Positions 35,199 to 44,884 of a DNA stretch of 64,000 bases are shown piece by piece. The stretch comes from Aliivibrio sifiae (lineage in GTDB: Bacteria; Pseudomonadota; Gammaproteobacteria; Enterobacterales; Vibrionaceae): positions 1,230,956 through 1,294,955 of the forward strand of contig NZ_MSCO01000002.1 in the NCBI RefSeq assembly GCF_002954705.1, read 5' to 3'. The notes under the pieces are model-generated. The model worked only from the letters and a program-made list of their open reading frames with translations, ran no database searches and had not been told where the DNA came from. Made by a program: the position numbers and the translations under genes. The stretch's first letter is position 1; every line of letters starts with the position of its first letter.

Positions 35199-37607
35199 AT
35201 GTCGCAGGTTTCTCTTAATGGCGATTGGACACTGACCTCGCCTACGCATTCACAACTCTCTATTCCAATGTCTGTTCCTGGAGATAATTATCACGCTTTA
35301 TTAAAAGCCAATATCATTACGGATCCTTACCAAGAAACCAATGAAGAATTGGTTCAGTGGGTAAGGGAATGCGATTGGCATGTATCTCGCACCTTCTCCT
35401 TATCACAACAAGAACTCAATGCTTCTTCATTATTTTTAAATCTAAGTCGTCTTGATACTCTTGCTCATGTATTTATTAATGGTGAGTTAGTCTTACGCAG
35501 TACCAATATGTTCCAGTTACATCGCATCAATATCAAACCCTTTGTCGTACTTGGTGATAACCATATTGAAGTGCATTTCTCTCGTGTTGATGAAGAAGGT
35601 AAGCAACGAGCTAATGCCTTGCCAATGCCAATTCCTTGGGCGGTAGGCAACAACCAAGTTCCTCATATGAACCTAATCCGTAAAACTCAATGTCATTCCG
35701 GTTGGGATTGGGGAATTTGTTTATTGGTCTCGGGTATTTACGATCCTGTTTATATTGATGTAATTGAGCACATTACCTTGCTGTCTGTTCATACTGAACA
35801 AATTTGGCACCAAGAAAATGTAGAGGTAACAGCAACTATTCATCATGATCCAATCAGTGACCATGAAATTACCGTTAGCTTTGGTGACCAAATCCAAATG
35901 ACCACCACCAGTGAAACTGGCATTACTACTGTTACTTTCCGTATCGACCAGCCTGAACTTTGGTGGCCTGCTGGCTACGGTAAACAGCCGTTGTACCCTT
36001 TACATGTAGATTTAAATAATCAGTCAATCTCTAAAAAAATTGGCCTTAGAAGTCTAATATTAAACAATAAGGTAGATACAATAGGATCGGCGATGGAGTT
36101 TGTCATCAATGGCTTCCCTATTAATTCAAAAGGGGCGAATTGGATCCCTATGGATGCTATGCCAAGCTTAGAGACTGAAGCTCGCTACCGTGAATTGTTA
36201 AGCAGTGCAAAAGACGCGAATATGAATATGATCCGCGTGTGGGGTGGTGGTCAATACGAGTCAGATATCTTCTATGAGATGTGTGATGAACTCGGCCTGA
36301 TGGTATGGCAAGACATGATGTTTGCATGCTCACTCTATCCGTCGACAGAGGCTTTCTTAAACGAAGTTGAACCCGAAATTCGCCAACAAATAAACCGACT
36401 AAAAGACCACCCGTCTATTGTTCTTTGGTGTGGCGACAACGAAGTGATTGGGGCTATTGGTTGGTATGATGAATCCAAAAATAACAAAACTACGTATACA
36501 GTTAATTACGACCGTTTAAACCGAAATATTGCAAAATGGATTGCAGAAGAAGACCCAAGTCGTCGTTTTTGGACAAGCTCTCCTTGTAATGGAGACATGG
36601 ATTTTGGTGACGCATGGCACAACGATAATCGTGGTGATATGCACTTCTGGGATGTGTGGCATTCGGGCAAGTCATTCAGTGCGTACTTAGATATTAAACC
36701 GCGTTTTTGCTCAGAGTTTGGTTTTCAATCATGGCCTTCTTTCGCGGAAGTGAAGCGTTTTGTTCCAGAACATGATTGGAATGTTACTTCCCCTACATTT
36801 GAAGCACACCAAAAGAATGGACGTGGAAACAGTATCATCACAGAAATGTTTACTCGCTATTTCCGTTTCCCATCTAACTTTGAACAGATGTTATATTTGA
36901 GCCAAGTTCAACAAGCTATGGCGATTAAAACAGGGTGTGAATATTGGCGTGCTATTAGCCCTATTTGTCGTGGCATGCTGTATTGGCAATTGAATGATAA
37001 TTGGCCCGTCAGTTCATGGTCGAGCATTGAATACAGTGGTCGCTGGAAGCAACTTCATTACCATGCGAAACGGTTTTTTGCACCAACCTACATCCCTTTT
37101 GAGGAAACAGGCAGCGAAGTTAAGATCCGAGTCGTCAACGATTCTCGATTTGAAAACCATATCGATGGTGTCGTTTATTGGATGGACTTTAATGGCGAAG
37201 TGCTTGGCCAATGGACAATTAATTATTCTATTGAAGAAGATGGTAATGATGTTATTTGGTCACTAACAAAAGAGAAATTCCAAGTGAGCGCAAATAACAG
37301 TTTCTTCTTTACAGAGATAACAGTTAATGGAGAAAAGGTCCAAAATACTTGGTTTGCTACACCAACGATCAAACAATTAACGATTAAAAAAGCTAATATT
37401 GAAATAATACAAGAAGGGAATCGCATTACTCTGCGCTCTGATTATCCTGCTTTCTTTGTGCACCTAGAGCACGATGGAAAAGGCCGATTCAGTGATTCAA
37501 GTTTTACTCTTTTGCCTGAATATCCAGTTACGGTTGATTACTTAGGAAATGATTTAGAAACACTGATGAATTCCCTACGTGTGTACGATTTATCTAATAG
37601 CTATTAA
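35199..37607 (+). CDS. beta-mannosidase, glycoside hydrolase family 2
   Basis: An 802-residue cytoplasmic GH2 enzyme removing terminal beta-mannose from oligosaccharides. The N-terminal sugar-binding domain (VSLNGDWTL, then DWHVSRTF) and immunoglobulin-like domain lead to the TIM barrel. The acid/base is Glu415 in WCGDNEVIG and the nucleophile Glu506 in FCSEFGFQSWP, the phrase typical of beta-mannosidases rather than beta-galactosidases. NSKGANWIPMDAMP and RVWGGGQYESD are further family marks. There is no signal peptide. It stands alone with its own terminator and faces a LysR gene that may regulate it. Mannan-derived disaccharides are the likely substrate. Confidence 0.92.
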   Translation: MSQVSLNGDWTLTSPTHSQLSIPMSVPGDNYHALLKANIITDPYQETNEELVQWVRECDWHVSRTFSLSQQELNASSLFLNLSRLDTLAHVFINGELVLRSTNMFQLHRINIKPFVVLGDNHIEVHFSRVDEEGKQRANALPMPIPWAVGNNQVPHMNLIRKTQCHSGWDWGICLLVSGIYDPVYIDVIEHITLLSVHTEQIWHQENVEVTATIHHDPISDHEITVSFGDQIQMTTTSETGITTVTFRIDQPELWWPAGYGKQPLYPLHVDLNNQSISKKIGLRSLILNNKVDTIGSAMEFVINGFPINSKGANWIPMDAMPSLETEARYRELLSSAKDANMNMIRVWGGGQYESDIFYEMCDELGLMVWQDMMFACSLYPSTEAFLNEVEPEIRQQINRLKDHPSIVLWCGDNEVIGAIGWYDESKNNKTTYTVNYDRLNRNIAKWIAEEDPSRRFWTSSPCNGDMDFGDAWHNDNRGDMHFWDVWHSGKSFSAYLDIKPRFCSEFGFQSWPSFAEVKRFVPEHDWNVTSPTFEAHQKNGRGNSIITEMFTRYFRFPSNFEQMLYLSQVQQAMAIKTGCEYWRAISPICRGMLYWQLNDNWPVSSWSSIEYSGRWKQLHYHAKRFFAPTYIPFEETGSEVKIRVVNDSRFENHIDGVVYWMDFNGEVLGQWTINYSIEEDGNDVIWSLTKEKFQVSANNSFFFTEITVNGEKVQNTWFATPTIKQLTIKKANIEIIQEGNRITLRSDYPAFFVHLEHDGKGRFSDSSFTLLPEYPVTVDYLGNDLETLMNSLRVYDLSNSY

Positions 37608-37620
37608 TTTCATTACCATT

Positions 37621-37650
37621 AGGAGGTACGGTCAATGTACCTCCTTTTTT
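37621..37650 (+). terminator. intrinsic terminator of the beta-mannosidase gene
   Basis: AGGAGGTAC (37621-37629) pairs with GTACCTCCT (37637-37645), loop GGTCAAT, followed by a T run. It overlaps the end of the convergent LysR gene. Confidence 0.92.
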
Positions 37651-38578
37651 ATTTATATTCCGCTTTTACTCGCTCGATAATCAACTCTCTAAACCAACGA
37701 TGAGAATGATCAAAGTCAAAATGTTTATGCCACATTAAAACATAGCACCCCGCTTCCATTGAGATAGGAGCTGGTAGTTTTCTTAATGGTGATCCTTTGA
37801 GCATGTTATCTACGTATTTTGAAGGTGCACATAAAATCAAATCACTGTGCTCGCATAACTCCATCGCGGAATGAAAATCCGTCAAGTTCACCGCAATATC
37901 TCTTTTTAAGTGCTGTAAGTTCAAGATATCGTCCAAAAGCCATTGCTCAATCCCTCCAAAAACCACTTGTAGGTGACGGTATTTTAAGAAGGTTTCTAGT
38001 CCCCACTCCTCATCAAACAAAGGATGGTCTTCACGCACTAAACAAACCGAATGATCTCGAACTAACTCAACATAGTTTAATTCTTTAGGTATATTTTCCA
38101 TATGCCATTTAGATCGAGCATCCCACTCCCAACAACTGATCGCCATATCGATTTCACAACGCAATAATTGCTCTAAACTCTCTCTACGCCATGTTTTTGC
38201 ATGCACATTCACTTGGGGGGCTTGCTTTAAAATCTCTGGCATAAAATGAGGGTATGTCAGTGAATAAGCAGGCTCTACCATATGAATATCAAAGGTTCTC
38301 TGACTTTCACTTGGTTCAAAAGAGCTAGGGCGAGTAAATAACTCTAAATGTTGAAGTACTTGCCTTAATTCTGGCGCTAATTGTTTTGCTCGTGGCGTTG
38401 CTCGTAATCCATAAGGCGTTCGCTCAAACAAAGGATCATCAAATACCTCTCGTAATTTGGCCAATTGCTTACTAACGGCTGACTGGCTTAAATGCAATCG
38501 CAAAGCGGCAGAGGTTACACTTTCCTCTTCAAGTAAGACTTCTAAAGTATTTAATAAATTATAATCAAATTGCTGCAC
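37649..38578 (-). CDS. LysR-family transcriptional regulator
   Basis: A 309-residue LysR-type regulator. Residues 7-41 form the helix-turn-helix (LLNTLEVLLEEESVTSAALRLHLSQSAVSKQLAKLRE), and DDPLFERTPYGLRATP follows as in many LysR proteins of the same branch as the one at 33189. The effector domain occupies the rest. It converges on the beta-mannosidase gene and lies 47 bp downstream of the oxidoreductase gene's stop in the other orientation order; its target cannot be told from sequence. Confidence 0.87.
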   Translation of the reverse strand: MQQFDYNLLNTLEVLLEEESVTSAALRLHLSQSAVSKQLAKLREVFDDPLFERTPYGLRATPRAKQLAPELRQVLQHLELFTRPSSFEPSESQRTFDIHMVEPAYSLTYPHFMPEILKQAPQVNVHAKTWRRESLEQLLRCEIDMAISCWEWDARSKWHMENIPKELNYVELVRDHSVCLVREDHPLFDEEWGLETFLKYRHLQVVFGGIEQWLLDDILNLQHLKRDIAVNLTDFHSAMELCEHSDLILCAPSKYVDNMLKGSPLRKLPAPISMEAGCYVLMWHKHFDFDHSHRWFRELIIERVKAEYK

Positions 38579-38625
38579 TGATTGCTCTCCATTCCTTTAT
38601 TTACTACAAACCTTTCTTTTATTAA

Positions 38626-39303
38626 CTACTGCTCTACTAATGCAAACATTTCTCTTGAGGTATATCTAACAATCCCATTATCATGATTATTCTTTAACGC
38701 TAGTTCAAGCATACACTGTGCGACAAGCTCACCATGAATCGGTTTATAATTTAATAAAAATCCTTTCATTAATGGATTCATTACTTTCATAACCCCCTGT
38801 AAAAATGCCTCATCAGTTCTCGGTTCAGTTCGACTTCCGGATAAAGGCCCAGGCTGCATAAAGGTCACTTGCTTAAAGCCAATATCTGCCACCTTATCTT
38901 CCATCTCTCCTTTGCATTTTAAATAATGGGAGAATGCAGAACTTGATGCGCCAATACAAGACACCACATAAATCCGCTCAACACCAATATCATGCATTGA
39001 TTGTGCAACACTCACCACCAGCGACACATCAATCGCTTTTAATGCACTCTTACTTCCTGCCTTTTTGATGGTAGTGCCTAACGTAATAAAACCGACCTTA
39101 GGCACATTATCTTTGACTTGCTCTTTATCAATGCTTAATTCAGGGTTAATCACCTGAATGAGCTTCGAGCATATATCATCAAGAGGCCTGCGAGTGAGAC
39201 TATAAACGTGTTGAATCTCTTCATTTTTTAAGGCCGAATTCAATAAATGATGCCCTATTAATCCTGTTGAACCGGCAAGAATAATTGATGTTAAATCTGA
39301 CAT
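38626..39303 (-). CDS. NAD(P)-binding epimerase-like protein (atypical SDR, HTATIP2/YraR-like)
   Basis: A 225-residue Rossmann-fold protein. The nucleotide-binding loop is AGSTGLIG (residues 10-17). The classical Tyr-x3-Lys of dehydrogenases appears as YLKCKGEMED around residue 128, following the VVSCIGASSS strand, the pattern of the atypical SDR group that includes human HTATIP2/TIP30 and bacterial YraR-like proteins. Enzymatic activity is uncertain. There is no signal peptide or membrane segment. It is transcribed in the same direction as the LysR gene downstream. Confidence 0.75.
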   Translation of the reverse strand: MSDLTSIILAGSTGLIGHHLLNSALKNEEIQHVYSLTRRPLDDICSKLIQVINPELSIDKEQVKDNVPKVGFITLGTTIKKAGSKSALKAIDVSLVVSVAQSMHDIGVERIYVVSCIGASSSAFSHYLKCKGEMEDKVADIGFKQVTFMQPGPLSGSRTEPRTDEAFLQGVMKVMNPLMKGFLLNYKPIHGELVAQCMLELALKNNHDNGIVRYTSREMFALVEQ

Positions 39304-39380
39304 AATTGACTTCTTATGTTTCTACTACTGATACTTTAGCTTAATCCGTAACTTGCAAACTGTCTTGTTTTTTACATTAA

Positions 39381-39407
39381 AAAAGCCAGTGAGATGATCA
39401 CTGGCTT
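39381..39407 (-). terminator. intrinsic terminator of the purine permease gene
   Basis: AAGCCAGTGA (39383-39392) pairs perfectly with TCACTGGCTT (39398-39407), loop GATGA. Read on the minus strand it is followed by TTTTTT. It terminates the gene ending at 39437. Confidence 0.9.
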
Positions 39408-39436
39408 ATCAATTTACAAGGTAATATTATTCAGAA

Positions 39437-40807
39437 CTAGATAGCCCAACCACCGACATAAAATACAATCAAAGCAATAGTAATCGAAACAATACCCACG
39501 TTTAATTTCTTAAACTCTCCAGCAAAAATACGACCAACAACTAACGTGGTAAAACCGATCATAATACCGGTTACAATATTTGCAGATAAGATAATGAATA
39601 CCGCACAAACCAGGCCTGAAAGCGCATCAACTGAATCTTCAAAGTCTAATTTAGAAACGTTACTTAACATTAATAAACCAACGTACATTAATGCAGGAGC
39701 CGTTGCGTAACTAGGAACTAAATAACTTACTGGTGATAAGAAAATCATTACAAGGAACAACACCCCAACAACCGTTGCTGTTAATCCTGTTTTACCACCG
39801 GCTGCTGTACCTGCTGCTGATTCGATGTAAACCGCCGCAGGAGCGCCACCAACAAGACCTGCAACCATTGAACTTGCAGAGTCAGCCGTTAATGCCTTAC
39901 CGCCATCGATGATTTGCCCGTTTTTATCAAGTAAGTTGGCTTGACCAGCAAGGGCACGAATTGTACCTGTTGCATCAAATACTGCCGTCATAACCAGCGC
40001 AACAACCACAGGAAGAATTGCAGGCGTTAATGCACCCATGATATCCATAGAACCAATCAGCGAGCTACCATCAGCGGTCTCTAAACTTGGCAGAGCAAAG
40101 AAGCCATTGTAAGTTACGCTTGGGTCAAAGATTAAGCCAATAATAGAGATAGCGACGATCACTAATAAAATGCCACCAGGAACACGTTTTTTCTCTAAAC
40201 CAAAGATAGCAGCAAGACCTAATACCGACATGATTACAGAGAATGACTTAATATCACCTAGCATGATAGGGAGACCAGCGTGTGCATTTTTAACAATTAG
40301 GCCTGTGCCATCCGCGGCGATCAATAAAAGGAATAAACCAATACCGATACCAGTACCATGTGCAATGCCTGACGGTAGGTTATTCAGAATCCACTGACGA
40401 ACGCCTGTTACCGTAATAAGGGTAAACAAAACGCCCATGATAAATACCGCACCAAGCGCAACAGGAATACTTACCCCTTGCCCCAATACCAAGCTAAACG
40501 CGGTAAATGCAGTTAATGAAATAGCACAACCAATTGCCATTGGAAGATTTACCCATAACCCCATTAATAGTGAACCAAACGCTGCCACTAAACAGGTAGC
40601 GACAAAGACAGCTCCCGTATCAAATCCTGCGGCACCTAACATGCTTGGAACAACAATAACCGAATAAACCATCGCTAAAAACGTAGTAAGACCGGCAATC
40701 ATTTCTGTTTTAACGGTACTACCACGATCAGAAATTTTAAAGAAGCCATCTAGTTTTCTATCCATATTGGATTGTGGTGCCGTATTTTGCGCATTGCCCT
40801 GAGACAT
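39437..40807 (-). CDS. NCS2/AzgA-family purine permease
   Basis: A 456-residue inner-membrane carrier for hypoxanthine, guanine or adenine with protons. Landmarks are [28 protein letters not shown] at the N-terminus, [14 protein letters not shown], and the conserved [16 protein letters not shown] with [19 protein letters not shown] later. About twelve to fourteen helices are visible. ATG at 40805-40807 is chosen because AAGGAATG lies just upstream; the in-frame extension to 40894 would add an unlikely basic tail. A candidate PurR operator lies 82 bp upstream. Which purine is carried cannot be decided from sequence. Confidence 0.9.
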   Translation of the reverse strand: MSQGNAQNTAPQSNMDRKLDGFFKISDRGSTVKTEMIAGLTTFLAMVYSVIVVPSMLGAAGFDTGAVFVATCLVAAFGSLLMGLWVNLPMAIGCAISLTAFTAFSLVLGQGVSIPVALGAVFIMGVLFTLITVTGVRQWILNNLPSGIAHGTGIGIGLFLLLIAADGTGLIVKNAHAGLPIMLGDIKSFSVIMSVLGLAAIFGLEKKRVPGGILLVIVAISIIGLIFDPSVTYNGFFALPSLETADGSSLIGSMDIMGALTPAILPVVVALVMTAVFDATGTIRALAGQANLLDKNGQIIDGGKALTADSASSMVAGLVGGAPAAVYIESAAGTAAGGKTGLTATVVGVLFLVMIFLSPVSYLVPSYATAPALMYVGLLMLSNVSKLDFEDSVDALSGLVCAVFIILSANIVTGIMIGFTTLVVGRIFAGEFKKLNVGIVSITIALIVFYVGGWAI

Positions 40808-40888
40808 GGAACATTCCTTAAATAAGTAACATAAAAGTGCGGTTAATTTTCTGCGCGCATTTTTGCACAAATTGAGAGAAATATAAAT

Positions 40889-40904
40889 AAGCAATCGTTA
40901 TCGT
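40889..40904. promoter_or_regulatory. candidate PurR operator upstream of purine permease gene
   Basis: On the minus strand the sequence ACGATAACGATTGCTT matches 12 of 16 positions of the PurR box ACGCAAACGTTTGCGT, including the central CG and both flanks. A purine permease is a standard PurR target. The match was judged by eye. Confidence 0.45.
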
Positions 40905-41043
40905 CACCGTATTAGAATTAAAACAAAGCACTAATTAAGACCTGATATTTTTCATAAAATGAGCTTTTAGCACTTACTTCATCATTCATTTGTCATCTAT
41001 GGCATAATCTGCTTTTCGCTAGTCTGTATTTAAAGGGACGAAA

Positions 41044-42891
41044 ATGACTGCCACTACTTATCTTAATGACTTAAACCAACGTTATTTATCGATTCATCGC
41101 ACCAAAGAAAACTTTTTTTGGGATACCTATATGGGTTTAAGCGATGATCACCAAGGCTCTACCCAAGCAGAAACTGCATGGACGAACTTTTTAAGTAATG
41201 CAGAGCAAATCTCCGCAATTAAAAAACAAATTACACTGGCTGAATCAATCACTGATAATGAAGAAAAAACACAAACCTTAATTGGTTTAAAAGGCTGGTT
41301 AGCAACATTTGAATCTCACGCAATTGAATCAGAACAAGCTCAACGTTTAAAAACCGAACTGATCAAATTTGAAGCGGGTCTATTTGAGAAAAAACAGAAC
41401 CACACCATGACGTATGTAAACGAAGAAGGCGAAGCAGTTGAAGGCTCTCTTCCTGTACTCGCTTCTATTGTTCGCACCAGTGCTAATGCCGCAACACGTC
41501 AATCAGCTCATCAAGCATTTCTTGGCTTAGAGCAATGGCTATTACAAAACGGCTTTATTGAATTAATTAAACTTCGCAATAAATTTGCTCGCTCTCAGGG
41601 GTTTGATACTTTCTTTGATTACTCGGTAACAAAAAAAGAAAAAATGACGACAGATCAACTATTTACTATTTTAGATGATTTTGAAATTCGTACTCGTGAT
41701 TGTCACCAACGTAGCTTAGATCAACTTGCAACGGATAAAGGCAATGAAGCCTTACTCGCGCATAACTTTGTCTTCTCGTTTGCAGGCGATGTGATGCGAG
41801 AGCTAGACCCTTACGTACCGTTCTCAAAATCATTACGTCGTTGGGTTGAATCGTTTGGCCGTTTAAATATTGAGTTCTCAGGCGCAGAATTAACGCTTGA
41901 TTTATTGGATCGTAAAGGCAAATACCCTAACGGTTTTTGTCATGGCCCTATTCCTTCTTTTTATAATCAAGATCAATGGGTTGCTGCTAAAGTTAACTTT
42001 ACTAGCAACGCAAAACCAGACCAAGTTGGCAGTGGTTATGACGGTATGAACACCTTATTCCACGAAGGTGGCCATGCGGCTCATTTCTCTAACGTGAAGA
42101 TGAACGCACCCTGCTTTTCACAAGAATTTGCGCCTACCTCAATGGCCTATGCAGAAACGCAATCCATGTTCTGCGATAGCTTGCTAGAAGATGCAGATTG
42201 GTTAAAACAGTATGCGCTTGATGAAAATGGCAACGCTGTACCTGATTCGATTATCAAAGCAATGATCGACAGCAAACAACCTTTCCGTGCATATCAAGAA
42301 CGCAATATTTTAGTGGTACCGTATTTTGAACGAGCGCTTTATCAATTAAGCGATGACCAATTAACACCAGAAAACATCACAGCATTAGCTCGTACTACAG
42401 AAAAGAAAATTCTTGGATTAGCGTGTAGTCCACGTCCATTAATGGCTATCCCTCACTTAGTATCTGATGAAGCCTCATGTGCTTATCATGGTTACTTGTT
42501 GGCACACATGGCGGTCTACCAAACTCGCGCCTATTTCACTGAGAAATTTGGTTACTTAACTGATAATCCTGAGATTGGTCCATTACTGGCAAAACACTAT
42601 TGGAATGCCGGTAACAGCGTTAACCATAATGACTCAATCATAGCTCTTACTGGTGAAGGCTTTAACGCTAAATATTTAGCTGATAAGTGTAATTTATCTG
42701 TTGAAGAGGCGTGGAAATCTGAGCAAGAAAAAATGGCAGAGTTAGATTCTAGAACTCAAGCCGAAGTGGCACCGCTAAACGCAACAATCTCTATTATTGA
42801 TGGTCCAAAAACATTAGCAAGTAATACAGAATCAAACAAAAAAATGTGTGACGAGTTTGAAGCCTATATTATGAAAACGTACGGACGCTAA
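41044..42891 (+). CDS. M3-family zinc metallopeptidase
   Basis: A 615-residue cytoplasmic peptidase of the M3 (thimet/oligoendopeptidase) family. The zinc site is H340-EGG-H344 in NTLFHEGGHAAHFSN, and the third ligand glutamate follows in FAPTSMAYAETQSMFCDS. The N-terminal half is a helical lid (YLNDLNQRYLSIHRTKENFFWD). No signal peptide is present. It probably degrades oligopeptides inside the cell, which suits the several peptide transporters in this window. ATG at 41044 follows AAAGGGACGAAA. A stem-loop ends the gene. Confidence 0.88.
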   Translation: MTATTYLNDLNQRYLSIHRTKENFFWDTYMGLSDDHQGSTQAETAWTNFLSNAEQISAIKKQITLAESITDNEEKTQTLIGLKGWLATFESHAIESEQAQRLKTELIKFEAGLFEKKQNHTMTYVNEEGEAVEGSLPVLASIVRTSANAATRQSAHQAFLGLEQWLLQNGFIELIKLRNKFARSQGFDTFFDYSVTKKEKMTTDQLFTILDDFEIRTRDCHQRSLDQLATDKGNEALLAHNFVFSFAGDVMRELDPYVPFSKSLRRWVESFGRLNIEFSGAELTLDLLDRKGKYPNGFCHGPIPSFYNQDQWVAAKVNFTSNAKPDQVGSGYDGMNTLFHEGGHAAHFSNVKMNAPCFSQEFAPTSMAYAETQSMFCDSLLEDADWLKQYALDENGNAVPDSIIKAMIDSKQPFRAYQERNILVVPYFERALYQLSDDQLTPENITALARTTEKKILGLACSPRPLMAIPHLVSDEASCAYHGYLLAHMAVYQTRAYFTEKFGYLTDNPEIGPLLAKHYWNAGNSVNHNDSIIALTGEGFNAKYLADKCNLSVEEAWKSEQEKMAELDSRTQAEVAPLNATISIIDGPKTLASNTESNKKMCDEFEAYIMKTYGR

Positions 42892-42899
42892 ACTGATTT

Positions 42900-42930
42900 C
42901 AGGGTGGTATTTATGCCACCCTGCTTATTT
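42900..42930. terminator. probable terminator between convergent genes
   Basis: CAGGGTGG (42900-42907) pairs with CCACCCTG (42916-42923). The T tract after it is weak (CTTATTTC), so termination efficiency is uncertain. It separates the M3 peptidase gene from the lipase gene. Confidence 0.6.
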
Positions 42931-43926
42931 CAATATAGATAAATTAGAGCTATCGTCTTGAGAATAAAGTTGCTCAATTAAACGTACTTGCTCTAGCTGG
43001 CCAACCGTTCCATTATCAATCAGCAATTGTTGTTCTTTTAAGATATCAATCAAATCCGTCGGAACAGAATTACCATTACCGACAATCTCAACATGGCCTG
43101 CTTTCACAGTTATGGGATTCGCATGAACGACATCATCTACTTCTTGATTTGACTGCTCACTAACACTAAAAACGTAATCATCTTCAACGCATATTCCGTC
43201 ATCATTGGTTCTTCGACACGTATTACGCTCATCCGTTTTTATCACTAAATGATGAGAAACAGAAGAAAGAAGTTCCCCCGGTTGTTCAATAAAATCAGCA
43301 TTAGGTGGGATCTGTTGATACTTCTCTCCTGTCACGGCATAGCAGATCAAATCAACAATACCCAAAGACAAGATCCGTAAAGACGTCATGCCACAATGTG
43401 ACGATATTTCAATGCCATTAAATGGCGAAGAGATGGTGGTAAGTTGCAATTGTTTTGTAGCGACTTTTTTCTCATCCTCTCTATCAACCGTAAGTGCTCT
43501 ACGAGCGACCAACCCCCCCTGACTATGACCAATTACATGCAAAGATTGATGGGGGTTTTCAATTGATAATTTATTGAGAGCAGAAACAAGTTCGCCAGAG
43601 GTTTCTTCTAAACTCTTTCTGTCATCATACTCAAAACAAATTGCTTGCTGATCATATAAACCATAGACATCCGCTAAGGTTTTAAATTGACCAGCAGAAG
43701 CGAAGCAGCCATGAACGATAATGGTTAATGGTTCATCAGGATTTAAGTGAATGCTATCATCATTGGCATTATTGCAATGCTTTAGCCCTTCAATATTTAG
43801 GGTTTGCTTGGTCAACATCGTTGGTTCTTCAACCTCATCAATATCATTGACAGAGTTTGACGAGCAACCAACCAAGCCGAAAAGCACTCCAACACTGGCA
43901 CATCGCAAAAAGTCCATTTGATTCAT
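42925..43926 (-). CDS. lipoprotein lipase/acyltransferase-like alpha/beta hydrolase
   Basis: A 333-residue exported hydrolase. Numbered from ATG at 43924-43926, the N-terminus is a lipoprotein signal with lipobox LVGC and Cys21 as the lipid attachment site. The oxyanion strand is VHGCF (71-75) and the nucleophile elbow GHSQG (133-137, Ser135), followed by GLVARRAL, typical of triacylglycerol lipase/PGAP1-like enzymes. The start is uncertain: ATG at 43917 and 43947 are also in frame. It is expected to be anchored to a membrane facing the periplasm. Substrate unknown. Confidence 0.75.
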   Translation of the reverse strand: MNQMDFLRCASVGVLFGLVGCSSNSVNDIDEVEEPTMLTKQTLNIEGLKHCNNANDDSIHLNPDEPLTIIVHGCFASAGQFKTLADVYGLYDQQAICFEYDDRKSLEETSGELVSALNKLSIENPHQSLHVIGHSQGGLVARRALTVDREDEKKVATKQLQLTTISSPFNGIEISSHCGMTSLRILSLGIVDLICYAVTGEKYQQIPPNADFIEQPGELLSSVSHHLVIKTDERNTCRRTNDDGICVEDDYVFSVSEQSNQEVDDVVHANPITVKAGHVEIVGNGNSVPTDLIDILKEQQLLIDNGTVGQLEQVRLIEQLYSQDDSSNLSILK

Positions 43927-44062
43927 TAAGTTCATCCATAAACACAATATAAAATAATAATAGAGTATTTCTCACTCCATTATTACCCCAAAGCGAGAAT
44001 CAAATGCATATATCAATGATTGCTGTGATGTTTATCGAAATTAGCTTTCTAGACTTTCTTTT

Positions 44063-44677
44063 TTAATCTTTAGAGTAACGGCTTAAAAACATTTTCGTCG
44101 TTTCTTCAACTAACTCTGTTTTTTCTTCTTCAGATAACACGTCTCTCATTCCCACAAGTTGTGGCCAAAACGCACTGCCTTTTAATAAGCTGTGCAGTTG
44201 AACACTGGCTTTATGTTTATCTTCAATGGTAAGTTTTTTTGTGTCCATCATCCATTGTAACCAACGAGACAATGCCGTTTCTTGTTGTTCCATTTTCTGT
44301 ACATGCTGTTGTAGTTCTTCTGGTTTATAAAAGAAATGACCAAAGGCAACTTTGGCTAAATCTAAATAGGACCGTGATCCTATTACGTTTAACTCAGCCA
44401 GTAGCAGTTGTTCTAATTGAGAGTGAACACTCACCTTTTTTGAAAACTGAATATCAATATCTACCATTGAGTTCTGCCATAAATCAGACAGCAGTTCCAT
44501 TACAAGGGCTTCTTTAGATGAAAAGTGATTATAGACCGTACGTTTAGATACCTGTGCTAATGCGGCAAGCTTATCCATACTGGTATTTTGGACACCCTCA
44601 TCTTGATAGGCTTTTTTTGCGGCAGCAAGGATAGCTTCACGCTTTAATTCACTTCTACTTTTCTTCTTTTCAATCAT
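44063..44677 (-). CDS. TetR-family transcriptional repressor
   Basis: A 204-residue TetR-type repressor. The helix-turn-helix is AILAAAKKAYQDEGVQNTSMDKLAALAQVSKRTVYNHFSSKEALV at about residues 15-59, with a ligand-binding helical domain after it (C-terminal part similar to the AcrR/TetR_C type: LLKGSAFWPQLVG). It is divergent from the metallo-beta-lactamase-fold gene at 44885. A long perfect palindrome lies between them and is the obvious operator, so it probably represses both itself and that gene. Confidence 0.9.
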   Translation of the reverse strand: MIEKKKSRSELKREAILAAAKKAYQDEGVQNTSMDKLAALAQVSKRTVYNHFSSKEALVMELLSDLWQNSMVDIDIQFSKKVSVHSQLEQLLLAELNVIGSRSYLDLAKVAFGHFFYKPEELQQHVQKMEQQETALSRWLQWMMDTKKLTIEDKHKASVQLHSLLKGSAFWPQLVGMRDVLSEEEKTELVEETTKMFLSRYSKD

Positions 44678-44756
44678 AAAGATACCTTTGATTTAAGCTC
44701 ATAATGACGGATTCAAACAATCATCACACTCAGTCATTTTACACTAACCAGTTTAC

Positions 44757-44811
44757 TTTTCACTTTTTATAAGTAAACTATTCGGTGTAGTTTACTTATA
44801 AAAAGTGAAAA
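44757..44811. promoter_or_regulatory. 24-bp perfect inverted repeat, probable TetR operator
   Basis: The left arm (44757-44780) ends in AAGTAAACTA and the right arm (44788-44811) starts TAGTTTACTT; the arms are exact complements over 24 bp, separated by TTCGGTG. A further GTTTAC lies just to the left and AGTAAAC just to the right (near 44820). It sits between the divergent TetR and hydrolase genes. Confidence 0.8.
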
Positions 44812-44884
44812 CCATGCTAAGTAAACGACGAAATAAGGAAACTTAGCTACTCTACATAATGACGAGTAACTAAAAGGGACAAAA

